Source: Hymenobacter jeongseonensis (GTDB lineage Bacteria > Bacteroidota > Bacteroidia > Cytophagales > Hymenobacteraceae). Taken from it: a DNA stretch of 60,677 nt. The DNA lies in the NCBI RefSeq assembly GCF_015694725.1, contig NZ_JADQDQ010000016.1:1-60677 (forward strand). The letters are read 5' to 3'. A program made the position numbers and the translations under genes. The notes under the pieces are model-generated. The model did no database searches, was not told the DNA's origin, and was given only the letters and a program-made list of their open reading frames with translations. Below, piece by piece: positions 7,670 through 16,557 of the stretch. Numbering within the stretch: the first letter of the stretch is position 1; every line of letters starts with the position of its first letter.

Positions 7670-8377
7670 ATGAATCCATTACTGAATAAGCAAGAGTTTC
7701 GCAAGTTTGCCGTGAAGGGCCAAGGACTTAACGGCCTAGGAGTGGACCAGTACCTGACGCACATGGAGGGCATTGCCCGCCAAAACTTTACGGGCATGAC
7801 CCGCTCGGTGATTGAGGAACGCCCCACGCGTTTCGCCGAAATCGACGTGTTTTCCCGTCTCATCATGGACCGGATTGTGTTCCTGGGCACGGCCGTGGAC
7901 GACTACATCGCCAACATCCTGACGGCCCAAATGCTGTTCCTGGAGTCGGCCGATGCCAAGAAGGACATTTTGCTGTATATCAACTCGCCCGGTGGCTCGG
8001 TATATGCCGGTTTGGGCATTTACGACACCATGCAGTACGTGAACCCCGACGTGGCCACGATTTGCACGGGCCTCGCGGCTTCGATGGGTGCCGTGTTGCT
8101 GGCCGGTGGTGCCGCCAACAAGCGTTCGGCCCTTCCCCACGCTCGGGTCATGATTCACCAGCCATCGGGTGGTGCGCAGGGCCAGTCGTCGGACATTGAA
8201 ATCACGGCCCGCGAAATCCTGAAGCTCAAGAAGGAGCTGTATGACATTTTGGCCCAACACACGGGCAAAACCTACCAGGAAATCCATGACAATTCGGACC
8301 GCGACTACTGGATGCGCGCCGACGAAGCCAAAGAATACGGCCTAATTGACGAGGTTTTGGAGAAGAAGAAAGACTAA
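7670..8377 (+). CDS. clpP: ATP-dependent Clp protease proteolytic subunit
   Basis: The serine protease that forms the ClpP double-ring chamber fed by ClpX or ClpA/C. It has 235 residues. The catalytic triad is visible: Ser138 in GLAASMGA, His163 in RVMIHQP, and Asp212 in the SDRDYW segment. The N-terminal ~45 residues before the fold are longer than in E. coli ClpP and may be trimmed, as propeptides are in relatives. The ATG at 7670 is the first good start. It has its own terminator. The partner clpX is 1.2 kb downstream on the same strand. Confidence 0.96.
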   Translation: MNPLLNKQEFRKFAVKGQGLNGLGVDQYLTHMEGIARQNFTGMTRSVIEERPTRFAEIDVFSRLIMDRIVFLGTAVDDYIANILTAQMLFLESADAKKDILLYINSPGGSVYAGLGIYDTMQYVNPDVATICTGLAASMGAVLLAGGAANKRSALPHARVMIHQPSGGAQGQSSDIEITAREILKLKKELYDILAQHTGKTYQEIHDNSDRDYWMRADEAKEYGLIDEVLEKKKD

Positions 8378-8410
8378 TGACGGATTCAGTCGGCTTCGAC
8401 TACTTGCAAT

Positions 8411-8446
8411 AAAAAAGCCCCTGCAGATTTGGCAGGGGCTTTTTTA
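8411..8446 (+). terminator. terminator of clpP
   Basis: A perfect 14-base stem, AAAAAAGCCCCTGC paired with GCAGGGGCTTTTTT. It is bidirectional, so it can also end the converging barrel-protein gene. Confidence 0.88.
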
Positions 8447-8483
8447 TTGCAAGCAATCCGGCCATTCCACTGCTGATAAGCAG

Positions 8484-9188
8484 CTAAAACTTACCGGTGA
8501 GTCCTACTTTGAGGTAGGTTTGGTCGTAGCCCAATTCTGTAAACACACCCAGGTTTTCCAGCAGAAAGTAGCGGCCGCCCACAAAAATACCCGGCGTTAG
8601 CTTGGCACTGCTGCCAGCCTCGGGCGAGGCGGTGCTGCCTTCGTACGAAGCTTTGGTGTAGAGCAGCCCAACTCCTAAGCCCGCGTAGGCATCGAACTCG
8701 GGCAAAACAGGATAGTGAAATGCGCCGCGCAGGGCCAGCAATACGTCGCTGTACTTCCATTTGCCGCCGCTATTCAGGTTGTAGGTAGCGCCTTGGTAGC
8801 CGGCTAGCACACCGGCCCCCAGCACACCCGGCCCAATGGCGAAGAGGCCCCGCTCGTAGGAGAGGTTAATGGCCGGCGATACCGACGGACTGCCGCCAAT
8901 ATTATCTGCGTCGTAATTGCCACGGCTTCCTACTCCAATTCCCAGGTTTAGCACTTGGTTGCCGACCACAAAGGGCCCGTTGGTGAATGTGGTGGGCAAC
9001 ACGGTTTCCAACAGAGAAGGCTCGGATTCGGGCGCTGTCGCTGGCTTAGTAGCGGGCTTAGGCGCTGGGGATGCGGGCCGGGAAGTGGGTTTAGGAATCG
9101 GTTTGCGGCTGGATTGGGCCTGAACTCCAAACTGGGGAAGTGCAGCTACCGCAGCGGCCGCTACTAAAAGGCTAAAGGCTCTTTTCAT
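8484..9188 (-). CDS. outer-membrane beta-barrel protein (hypothetical)
   Basis: A 234-residue exported protein. The chosen ATG at 9188 gives a clean signal peptide (MKRAFSLLVAAAAVAALP... VQAQ). A Pro/Lys/Ala/Ser linker (about 26-60) follows, then alternating glycine- and aromatic-rich strands. The last residue is Phe (GLTGKF), typical of outer-membrane barrels. Repeated segments such as LGIGVGSRGNY, GLGVGLLYTK and FVGGRYFLLENLGVF resemble small porin or opacity-type barrels. The ligand or role is unknown. It lies opposite to, and between, clpP and clpX. A longer reading frame from 9359 would put 57 unlikely residues before the signal peptide. Confidence 0.8.
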   Translation of the reverse strand: MKRAFSLLVAAAAVAALPQFGVQAQSSRKPIPKPTSRPASPAPKPATKPATAPESEPSLLETVLPTTFTNGPFVVGNQVLNLGIGVGSRGNYDADNIGGSPSVSPAINLSYERGLFAIGPGVLGAGVLAGYQGATYNLNSGGKWKYSDVLLALRGAFHYPVLPEFDAYAGLGVGLLYTKASYEGSTASPEAGSSAKLTPGIFVGGRYFLLENLGVFTELGYDQTYLKVGLTGKF

Positions 9189-9518
9189 AGAACTACAAAG
9201 TAAGAGGTTCGCGAATGAAAAGAGTCGAAAGGGCCCAGCTATGGCAACCATTGAAAAACCAGATGATGCAACCCGTAGTTGTGCCCCAAAACAAACCTCG
9301 CGCCGAAGCCGGCCGCAGCACAGGCAACCCTCCGGCCCGAAGTGGTGTCCAGGTACCATCTCCCAGCCTCGTCAGCTCGCTTCCCCAAAGGGCACGCATT
9401 TTCCAAGCCCTCCATAAGCTTCCGCTTGCCATTTTAAAGCAAGTGCTACCTAGAAAATAGCTTATCTATGCTTTTCCGAATGGCACCATTTTTCTGGTAA
9501 CCGGCGTTGGGGCTGTTG
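9189..9518. other. intergenic region between the barrel gene and clpX
   Basis: About 330 bases without a supportable gene. It lies between two divergent starts and must hold the promoter for the minus-strand barrel gene, although no clean TAnnTTTG was found on that strand (CAAAGTAA near 9196 is one base off). The clpX promoter follows. Confidence 0.5.
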
Positions 9519-9526
9519 TACCTTTG
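9519..9526 (+). promoter_or_regulatory. clpX promoter -7 element
   Basis: A TACCTTTG perfect -7 element. The -33 region is weak (TTTTTCTG near 9490-9497). Its position excludes an in-frame ATG at 9524 as the clpX start and supports the GTG at 9581. Confidence 0.65.
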
Positions 9527-9580
9527 AGCCCGCTTGTTCGAAAACCTGCCTTCCCACCCTCTATTCTATTCCTCTTTTCC

Positions 9581-10804
9581 GTGGCCGAAATATCCTGTTC
9601 CTTTTGCAATAAGAGCAAGCGCGAAGTCGCCGTTATGATTTCGGGCATCAACGCCCATATCTGCGAAAAATGCGTGGGCCAAGCCCAGCACATCCTCGAC
9701 GAAGAAGCCAAAGCCCAGGACGCCAGCAAGCAACCCAAGTTCAATCTTCTCAAGCCCAAGGCCATCAAAGACCACCTCGACCAATACGTGGTGGGCCAGG
9801 ACGAAGCCAAGCGCGTGATGTCGGTGGCGGTGTACAACCACTACAAGCGCCTGATGCAAAAGCCCTCCGACGACGAGGTGCAGATTGAAAAATCGAACAT
9901 CATCATGGTGGGCGAAACCGGCACCGGCAAAACCTTCCTGGCGCGCATGCTGGCCAAAATCCTGCAAGTGCCCTTCTGCATTGCCGATGCTACCGTGCTG
10001 ACGGAAGCCGGCTACGTGGGCGAAGACGTGGAGAGCATTCTCACCCGCCTGCTGCAAGCGGCCGACTACAACTTGGAAGCGGCCGAGCGCGGCATTGTGT
10101 ACATCGACGAAATCGACAAAATTGCTCGCAAAAGCGACAACCCCAGCATCACGCGCGACGTGAGCGGCGAGGGCGTGCAGCAGGCCCTGCTGAAGTTGCT
10201 CGAAGGCACCAACATCAACGTGCCGCCCCAGGGCGGGCGCAAGCACCCCGAGCAAAAGATGATTTCGGTGAATACCGAGAACATACTCTTCATCTGCGGC
10301 GGCGCCTTCTCGGGCCTCGACCGCATCATCAAGAGCCGCCTGAACACCAAGCCGATGGGTTTCGCCAAGACGAACCTCGACGACCAGGTGGACACCCAAA
10401 ATTTCCTGCGCTACGTCTCGGCCCAGGACATCAAGAGCTTTGGCCTGATTCCGGAGCTCATCGGCCGCCTGCCGGTGCTCACTCACCTCAACCCGCTGGA
10501 CCGCACCACGCTGCGCATGATTCTGACCGAGCCCAAAAATTCGCTCGTGCGCCAGTACAAGCGCCTGTTCGGCATGGAGAACATCGAGCTCAGCTTCACG
10601 GAAGACGCCCTCGAATACATAGTGGAGAAGGCCGACGAGTACCGTCTTGGCGCTCGGGGCCTGCGCTCCATCTGCGAGAGCATCATGACCGATGCCATGT
10701 TTGAGATGCCTTCCGAAGAAGGGGCCGATGCGCTACTCATCAACCTGAGCTACTGCCGCAGCAAGTTTGAGAAGTCTCCGCTGCGCCACCTGCGGGCAGC
10801 TTAG
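9581..10804 (+). CDS. clpX: ATP-dependent Clp protease ATP-binding subunit ClpX
   Basis: An AAA+ unfoldase that recognises tagged substrates and threads them into ClpP. It has 407 residues from a GTG start, which puts the protein at the family start (MAEISCSFCNK). The N-terminal zinc-binding domain uses Cys6, Cys9, Cys28 and Cys31. Walker A is GETGTGKT at 111-118, and Walker B is IVYIDEIDKIA near 178. Sensor and pore residues follow in order, including RIIKSRLNTK and the ELIGRLP segment. It has its own promoter and a palindromic terminator. Confidence 0.96.
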   Translation: MAEISCSFCNKSKREVAVMISGINAHICEKCVGQAQHILDEEAKAQDASKQPKFNLLKPKAIKDHLDQYVVGQDEAKRVMSVAVYNHYKRLMQKPSDDEVQIEKSNIIMVGETGTGKTFLARMLAKILQVPFCIADATVLTEAGYVGEDVESILTRLLQAADYNLEAAERGIVYIDEIDKIARKSDNPSITRDVSGEGVQQALLKLLEGTNINVPPQGGRKHPEQKMISVNTENILFICGGAFSGLDRIIKSRLNTKPMGFAKTNLDDQVDTQNFLRYVSAQDIKSFGLIPELIGRLPVLTHLNPLDRTTLRMILTEPKNSLVRQYKRLFGMENIELSFTEDALEYIVEKADEYRLGARGLRSICESIMTDAMFEMPSEEGADALLINLSYCRSKFEKSPLRHLRAA

Positions 10805-10818
10805 CAGGAAATCCTATT

Positions 10819-10872
10819 GGTTTTGAACAGAAAAAGGTCCGCCAATTGGCGGACCTTTTTCTGTTCAAAACC
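10819..10872. terminator. bidirectional terminator, 54-bp perfect palindrome
   Basis: Two 25-base arms beginning GGTTTTGAACAG meet at a central AATT without one mismatch. The inner GC-rich part GGTCCGCC/GGCGGACC is flanked by A5 and T5. It lies between convergent clpX (+) and the metalloprotease gene (-) and would stop both transcripts. Confidence 0.9.
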
Positions 10873-10891
10873 ACGCGGTTACGGCGAGCTG

Positions 10892-13800
10892 TTACTCCAC
10901 CATCACGCGCTGAATACTGGGGGCGCGACCATCCATCTGCACCGAGAGCAGATAAGTCCCGGCAGCCAAGCCGGCGGTGCTCAGCTCGGTGGCACTGCCA
11001 CTGAAGGTTCGGGTGGCGACCAGCTGGCCCAGCACGTTGCGAAGCGTAGCCTGCGCCTTGGTGGCAGAAGTAGCCAAGGTCACGTTTAGCAAGGCTTTGC
11101 CCGCAACGGGGTTGGGCCACACGCTGAACTCACTTTTGGTGGCATTGGTGGTGGCGGTAGCAGTTGATACGGTGAAGAGGACGCCGTTGCTAGTACCGCC
11201 GGTGGTGGTTACTACTACGTTGCCGGTGGTGGCACCAGTGGGTACCTGCACCGTCAGGCTGGTGGCGCTGGCCACCGTGACGGTGGTGGCGGCGGTGCCA
11301 TTGAATGTTACACTGCTGGAAGCAGCAAACCCGCTGCCTGTGACGGTAAGGGTAGTACCCACCGGGCCACTGGTGGCATTGAGGCTGGTGATAACAGGAA
11401 CCAGCGGAACCGGAGCACAGCTCGCGCTCAGTGCAAAGGCTCCGGTTTCGCCGTCGTAGCCCCCCACCATTACCAAATAACTCGTACCGGCCACCGAGCG
11501 AAAGGTAACCGAAGAGGCCAACGAATTTGCGCCGCAGGTTTCGTCGTCGTCGTTATCGCCAACGCACGTGAGCGCCTGACAAGTCCCCGAAAAAACGAAG
11601 AGCTTGGTATCGTAATCCGTGATAGAGCTACAAACAGAAACCGTGATGTTGCCTCCCGTGCCCACTATCGAATAAAATACCCCTCCATTGTCGATGGTTG
11701 TGGAGCAGCCGGAGGTTGGGTCACCGGTATTGGTATTAGCCACTGAAGTGCCCCTCACCGTCTGGCCACAAGCCAAGGATATGGCATTGGTACACAAATC
11801 ATTGGCCGGCGGAATCAGGAAGGAAGTGGTGGAGGTGCCTACTCCCCCGGCAGCCGTAACCACAATGGGGCCCGTGGTGGCCTGGGCCGGCACCGTCACG
11901 GTAAGCTTGGTGGATGAATTCACGGTGAAGATGGGCGCTACGGTGCCGTTGAAGGTCACCCGCGTAACGCCGACGAAGTTTTCGCCGGTGAGTTGCACCA
12001 CCGTGCCCGCCCCCCCGGCCGTGGGGGTAAATGAAAGGATGACGGGTGCCTGAATCACGACAAAATTAGTTGTCGACTGGGCCGTATTCACTGGCGTCGT
12101 CACGGCAATGGGGCCGGTAGTAGCCGCGTTGGGCACCGTCGCGGTGAGTTGGGTAGCCGAGTTTACGGTGTAAGCAAGTGACACGGCGCCGTTGAAAGTC
12201 ACCCGGGTTGCGCCCGTGAACGCCGTTCCCGTGATGACAACGCTGCTCCCGACGGGGCCAGTAGCGGGCGTGAAGCTGGTGATGGTAGGCGGAGCGCCCA
12301 CCACAAATGGCGTAACCGAAGCCACAGTGCCCGTAGGAGCCGTAATGGTGATGGGACCGGTGGTGGAGCCCGCCGCTACCGTAGCCGTGAGCTGCGTCGC
12401 AGAGTTTACCGTGAAGCTGGCCGCGGCGGTTCCATTGAATTTTACCGATGTAGCGCCGGTGAACTGCGAACCCAGCACGGTAACGACCGTGCCCGCCAGC
12501 CCGCCGGTGGGCGTGAAGCTGGTGATGGAGGGCCCCACCGACGGCGGAGTAATGGTGAAGTTGGCGTTCGAAATATCGAAAAAGTAGTTGTCGACGGCTT
12601 CCACCATCAGGCGGGCCCGGGTTTCGGCGGTAGCGGGGCTGGGCGCCACTACCACGGCCGAGCCGTCGTTCAGTTCATTAGCAGCCAACAAGACGGGATA
12701 CGTAAGGCCGCCATCGAGGCTGAGGCGGAGGTTGACGCGGGCGCAGCTAACCGGCGCCGCGGTGGTGCCGGCAACGTTCCAGGTAACGGTTTGGGCGGCG
12801 CCACCGGTCCAGCTAACGGCCGAGTTGGGGGCCGTCACCAGGAACGGGCCGGCCGAACTGCTTACATCCAAACTCACCAGCGAGCTGTAGTTCACGCCGC
12901 CAATTACTCCGAGCGGGCTCACATGCTGGTCTCGGGCTGTACACCGAAACGTGAGGGCGCGCGTCACCGTAGGCAGACGCTCGCCAAGCACGGTATTGTT
13001 GACCAGCAGATTACTCAACCGCGGAAAATAGCGCGTGCCGGATGCGGTAGGATTAAACGAGCGAAACAAAGGCACATTCTGTCCCGGAACCTGGGCCGTA
13101 GTGGGCGTACCGCTGGGCCCGAGGTCCAGTTCCTCCCAAGAATAAGTGAGGGCGTCGTTTTCGGCATCGGTGGCCGTGGCCGTCAGTTTGAAAGGCGTAC
13201 CAATGGGCAAGGTTTTGCCGCTGGCCGGTACGGTTACGACAGGCGCGGTATTGCCGGTGGCCTGGCTGGTGCCGCAGGTAGTGCCATCAATAAAAGCACG
13301 CATCTCCTCGTAGGTGCCCGTGTGAAAGGTGGCGTCGGAGCTGGCTTGCAGGTCGTTGGCCGAACCACAGATGCCGGCGTAGGCCATGATGGTGCTCCCC
13401 GAGCCCGGCTCCCAAGCCGTCTCGCGGTTGCGGTTGCCGCCGGCGCAGTTGTCGGCGTTCCCATTGAAAGGGTGGTTGCCGCCAAACTGGTGGCCCATTT
13501 CGTGCGCAACGTAGTCAATATCAAATGCATCGCCCACGGGGTTGGGAGAACCCGTGACGCCCCCGGCTTTCTGGGTGCTGGAACACACCACGCCGAGGTA
13601 GGCCACGCCACCACCGCCGGTGCTCACCACGTGGCCAATGTCATAATTGGCAGTACCGATGATGCGGTCCACGTTGATTTGGTTTTGGTCGAGCATCTCG
13701 CCGCCATCCTCGTTGGAATACGCTGGGGAGGGCTGCGGACCGGTGCCGCTCAGAAAAACCAGTTGGTCATTGTTCGGCACCAGTACCATGCGCACGGACA

Positions 13801-14647
13801 GTTCCTTCTCGTACACGCCCACCACCCGGTTCACGGTGGTGGCCTCGGCGGCCAGTACGCTGGCCACGGTGTTGCCTTTGGTCACGGCGTATTCGGGGGT
13901 GCAGGCCAGGGCCAGGCGGTAAGTGCGCAGTTGCGGCCCGCTGGCACGCGCCGCTGCCAGACTACCCTTCTGGGCCGCCAGCCGCTTGGCAGTGGCTTTT
14001 TGGGTAGCAGCCGTGGGCGCAAAGCCGCAGTTGAGGGCCGTACGGGCAGTGCCCCGGTTCATGTCGCGGTGGTAGAAGCCCAGGTAATGGCGGGAATCAT
14101 TGCGCGTGACAGGGTCGATGTAGAAGCTGTTGCCATCACCAGCCAGCACTTGGGCATGAAATCCCTGCGGCGTCATCTCCAGCCGCACGGTGGCCGAAAC
14201 GTCGTCGAGGCCACTGCCGGCGTAGGTTTTAATGCTGGGGAACCGGGCCGCCAGCGCGGGCGCCAGCACCGAGGTTTCGTGCACGGCAAACCGGCCGGTG
14301 CCGCCGTTGGGCAAGGGCAGCGCGAGCACCAGCGGCGCGGCCGTGGGTTGGGTTTCTTTCGGGGCAGCTGCCAAGGCTGCGCGCAGGGCGGGAACGTCCA
14401 GTGTCAAGGCTTGCGAGCGAAACAGGGCAGCCGCCAGCGGCGATGTTGCCGCTACTGCCCGGGCCTCGGCATTGGCCTGGAAAAACTTGGCTGGCGAACG
14501 TTGATAGGCGGTCTGCTGGGCCTTCACACTCAGGGAAGCTCCCCAGGCCAGCAACAGCACCGTCCCGATATGATTTAGATTCGCTTTGAACGTAGAAAAG
14601 AAAAACGACCGTTGGGTGGCCAAACGGCCGGAGTACCATTGCTGCAT
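10892..14647 (-). CDS. secreted metzincin-type metalloprotease with IPT/TIG repeats and T9SS sorting domain
   Basis: A 1251-residue exported protease. A signal peptide (about 25-44, ending VKAQQ) is followed by a prodomain and a reprolysin-like catalytic domain (about 240-460). Its zinc motif HEMGHQFGGNH (382-392) matches HExxHxxGxxH. After a linker domain there are three IPT/TIG immunoglobulin-like repeats (SFTPxxGxxGTVVxxxG..., about 705-960), a cysteine-rich PPC-like module and a fourth IPT (about 1085-1160). The C-terminus is a T9SS type A sorting domain (FSVWPNPVAGKA ... GTYLLSVQM). It is therefore expected to be secreted or held at the surface by the type IX system. The substrate is unknown. 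Confidence 0.92.
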   Translation of the reverse strand: MQQWYSGRLATQRSFFFSTFKANLNHIGTVLLLAWGASLSVKAQQTAYQRSPAKFFQANAEARAVAATSPLAAALFRSQALTLDVPALRAALAAAPKETQPTAAPLVLALPLPNGGTGRFAVHETSVLAPALAARFPSIKTYAGSGLDDVSATVRLEMTPQGFHAQVLAGDGNSFYIDPVTRNDSRHYLGFYHRDMNRGTARTALNCGFAPTAATQKATAKRLAAQKGSLAAARASGPQLRTYRLALACTPEYAVTKGNTVASVLAAEATTVNRVVGVYEKELSVRMVLVPNNDQLVFLSGTGPQPSPAYSNEDGGEMLDQNQINVDRIIGTANYDIGHVVSTGGGGVAYLGVVCSSTQKAGGVTGSPNPVGDAFDIDYVAHEMGHQFGGNHPFNGNADNCAGGNRNRETAWEPGSGSTIMAYAGICGSANDLQASSDATFHTGTYEEMRAFIDGTTCGTSQATGNTAPVVTVPASGKTLPIGTPFKLTATATDAENDALTYSWEELDLGPSGTPTTAQVPGQNVPLFRSFNPTASGTRYFPRLSNLLVNNTVLGERLPTVTRALTFRCTARDQHVSPLGVIGGVNYSSLVSLDVSSSAGPFLVTAPNSAVSWTGGAAQTVTWNVAGTTAAPVSCARVNLRLSLDGGLTYPVLLAANELNDGSAVVVAPSPATAETRARLMVEAVDNYFFDISNANFTITPPSVGPSITSFTPTGGLAGTVVTVLGSQFTGATSVKFNGTAAASFTVNSATQLTATVAAGSTTGPITITAPTGTVASVTPFVVGAPPTITSFTPATGPVGSSVVITGTAFTGATRVTFNGAVSLAYTVNSATQLTATVPNAATTGPIAVTTPVNTAQSTTNFVVIQAPVILSFTPTAGGAGTVVQLTGENFVGVTRVTFNGTVAPIFTVNSSTKLTVTVPAQATTGPIVVTAAGGVGTSTTSFLIPPANDLCTNAISLACGQTVRGTSVANTNTGDPTSGCSTTIDNGGVFYSIVGTGGNITVSVCSSITDYDTKLFVFSGTCQALTCVGDNDDDETCGANSLASSVTFRSVAGTSYLVMVGGYDGETGAFALSASCAPVPLVPVITSLNATSGPVGTTLTVTGSGFAASSSVTFNGTAATTVTVASATSLTVQVPTGATTGNVVVTTTGGTSNGVLFTVSTATATTNATKSEFSVWPNPVAGKALLNVTLATSATKAQATLRNVLGQLVATRTFSGSATELSTAGLAAGTYLLSVQMDGRAPSIQRVMVE

Positions 14648-14807
14648 TAAGAATTGGGCCTGAGGTGAATTAGTAAATCTAAGAAAAAAAATAGGCTTGT
14701 GGTCAAGCCGACCAGCTAGCTACTCGGCCTGCAAGGAAGAAGCATCAAAATTGCCCTTGTTTACCTCCTGAAAAGGCAATTGCCTCGGTTCTATTGCGGA
14801 GGTAAAC
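14648..14807. other. upstream region of the metalloprotease with an inverted repeat
   Basis: A 160-base non-coding stretch. It carries an inverted repeat GTTTACCTCC (14759-14768) / GGAGGTAAAC (14798-14807), with a smaller palindrome GGCAATTGCC inside it. This could be an operator or an RNA fold upstream of the protease gene, but nothing fixes its role. Confidence 0.4.
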
Positions 14808-14854
14808 CGCAAAGAAAAAGCTCCGGCGCTGTGTGCCGGAGCTTTTTCTTTGCG
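14808..14854 (-). terminator. terminator of lpxB
   Basis: A perfect 20-base stem, CGCAAAGAAAAAGCTCCGGC with its complement, and a 7-base loop, 30 bases after the lpxB stop. The A- and T-rich flanks make it bidirectional. Confidence 0.88.
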
Positions 14855-14885
14855 ATAATTCGCCAACCCAAACCAATCTCTTGCC

Positions 14886-15998
14886 TCAGCCAGCCTTTAG
14901 GTATTTAACCATCAGCTCGGCGGTTTTTTTGGCGGCTTGCTGCTGCCCCAGCTTCTCACGTATTTCGGCATAGCCGGCCTTCATGCGGGCCATGTAATCG
15001 GCATCGGTGAGCAGGAGCTTGAGCTCGTCGAGCAGATTGCGGGCATTGAAGTCGTTTTGAATAAATTCCTTCACCACGGCGCGGCCCGCAATCAGGTTCA
15101 CCAAGGAGATAAACGGCACCTTGATAACCATTTTGCCGATGGCATAGCTCAGGGCGCTGGTGCGGTAGCACACAATCTGGGGCACGTCAAACAGCGCCGT
15201 TTCGAGGGTGGCCGTGCCGCTGGTTACCAAAGCAGCTTTGGCGTGGCTCAGCAGGTCGAAGGTTTGCTCGAACAGAAACCGGATGCCGTTGCGCTCGAAA
15301 TGGCGGTAATAATTGGGGTCCAGGTTGCTCACGCCAGCCACCACAAACTGGTATTCCTGAAAACCGGGCAAAATGGCAATCATCTCGTGCAGCATTTCCT
15401 CGATTTCCTGCTTGCGCGAGCCCGGCAACACAGCAATAATGGGCCTGGCGGGGTCGAGGCGGTTGCGCTCAAAGAAGTCCGGCGACGGCTGGAATTCGGC
15501 CACGGCATCGGCCGTAGGATTGCCGGTGTAGTCGACGCCGTAGCCGAATTTGTTGTAAAACTCTGCCTCGAAAGGCAGGATGACGAACATCTTGTCCACC
15601 CGCGCCTTTACTTTTTCCACCCGGCCCTGGTTCCAAGCCCATATTTTGGGCGAGATGTAGTAAAACACCTTAATGCCGTGGTCTTTGGCAACTTTGGCCA
15701 TGCGCAGGTTGAAGCCGGCGTAGTCCACCAGAATCAGCACATCGGGCTTGTAGGCCAGCAAATCGGCCTGGCACTGCTTCAGGTAGCCGCGGAATTTGAG
15801 GACGCTGGTGGCCGCCTCCACAAAGCCCATGATGGCCAAATCCTGGTAGTGCCGCACCAGCTCGCCGCCTACGGCCTGCATTTGGTCGCCGCCCCAAAAC
15901 CGAAACTGGGCGTCGGCGTCCTCGCCCTGCAACTCGCGCATGAGGTTGGCCGCGTGAAAGTCGCCCGACCGTTCGCCGGCAATTAGATAGTATTTCAA
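14886..15998 (-). CDS. lpxB: lipid-A-disaccharide synthase
   Basis: Condenses UDP-2,3-diacylglucosamine with lipid X to form the lipid A disaccharide at the inner face of the inner membrane. It has 370 residues, the normal length. The N-terminus MKYYLIAGERSGD and the segments FVEAATS, DYAGFNLRMAK, YYISPKIWAW, GNPTAD, VLPGSRKQEI and TSGTATLE are all family hallmarks. The start is TTG at 15998; an upstream ATG is out of frame and stops at once. It points to an LPS-bearing outer membrane, consistent with hldD nearby. Confidence 0.96.
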   Translation of the reverse strand: MKYYLIAGERSGDFHAANLMRELQGEDADAQFRFWGGDQMQAVGGELVRHYQDLAIMGFVEAATSVLKFRGYLKQCQADLLAYKPDVLILVDYAGFNLRMAKVAKDHGIKVFYYISPKIWAWNQGRVEKVKARVDKMFVILPFEAEFYNKFGYGVDYTGNPTADAVAEFQPSPDFFERNRLDPARPIIAVLPGSRKQEIEEMLHEMIAILPGFQEYQFVVAGVSNLDPNYYRHFERNGIRFLFEQTFDLLSHAKAALVTSGTATLETALFDVPQIVCYRTSALSYAIGKMVIKVPFISLVNLIAGRAVVKEFIQNDFNARNLLDELKLLLTDADYMARMKAGYAEIREKLGQQQAAKKTAELMVKYLKAG

Positions 15999-16006
15999 CT
16001 GGTTAT

Positions 16007-16108
16007 GTCATCCTGAGCGCAGCGAAGGACCGTATCACGTCCGCACCGCAAGGGTTAATAATTCTGACGAAAGTGCCCGTGATAGGAGGCTTTCTTCGTC
16101 AGCAGGAC
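16007..16108. repeat. REP-like imperfect inverted repeat
   Basis: The left arm begins GTCATCCTGAGCGCAGCGAA and runs to TATCACG. The right arm, read on the opposite strand, is GTCCTGCTGACGAAG continuing to TATCACG. The arms are related but diverged, as in REP or small MITE elements. It fills the gap between lpxB and the QueD-like gene. Confidence 0.6.
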
Positions 16109-16114
16109 CCGGAG

Positions 16115-16531
16115 CTAGCCGCCGTAGTATTCCACGAAGTTGCGCGGAGTTTCGTAGAGTTTCACGCAGTGCAGCTGGGCGGTGGTGATGGCGGGCAGCT
16201 CGCGCTCCAGAATTTGCCAAAAGGCAATGGCCAAGTTTTCGGTGCTGGCCATGAGGCCGGCCATGAAGGGCACGTCCAAGTTCAGGTTTTTGTGGTCTAC
16301 CTGGTCGGTAATGTGGGTGCGCAGCAAGTCAGAAAGCGCCTTCAGGTCTACTACAAAGCCGGTTTCGGGGTCGGGCTGGCCTTTCACCGTCACCACTAGG
16401 TCGTAGTTGTGGCCGTGCCAGTTGGTGTTGGCGCAGGGACCAAAAACCTCGCGGTTGCGCTCGTCGCTCCACTTGGGGTTGTGCAGCTTGTGGGCAGCGT
16501 TAAAATGTTCCTGGCGGCTAACGTAAATCAT
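16115..16531 (-). CDS. 6-carboxytetrahydropterin synthase / 6-pyruvoyl-tetrahydropterin synthase family (QueD-like)
   Basis: A 138-residue enzyme of the PTPS/QueD fold. It acts on dihydroneopterin triphosphate, in most bacteria to make 6-carboxytetrahydropterin for queuosine. Zinc ligands are seen as HFNAAH near residue 9 and HGHNY near 40, with the catalytic Cys in FGPCANTNWHGH. LYETPRNFVEYYG closes the chain. The ATG at 16531 is chosen. No other queuosine genes are adjacent, so QueD versus a folate or biopterin role is not settled. The FecCD-type permease gene lies upstream on the same strand, separated by a structured 138-base gap. Confidence 0.88.
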   Translation of the reverse strand: MIYVSRQEHFNAAHKLHNPKWSDERNREVFGPCANTNWHGHNYDLVVTVKGQPDPETGFVVDLKALSDLLRTHITDQVDHKNLNLDVPFMAGLMASTENLAIAFWQILERELPAITTAQLHCVKLYETPRNFVEYYGG

Positions 16532-16557
16532 TCTCGGGTGTACTGGTGCTATCGATG

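Noticed and set aside
9524..9580. An ATG start for clpX at 9524
   Set aside because: It overlaps the -7 element; the family N-terminus begins at GTG 9581.
12791..14578. A 595-codon open frame on the plus strand
   Set aside because: It is the mirror of the metalloprotease gene, whose zinc motif, IPT repeats and T9SS tail fix the true strand.
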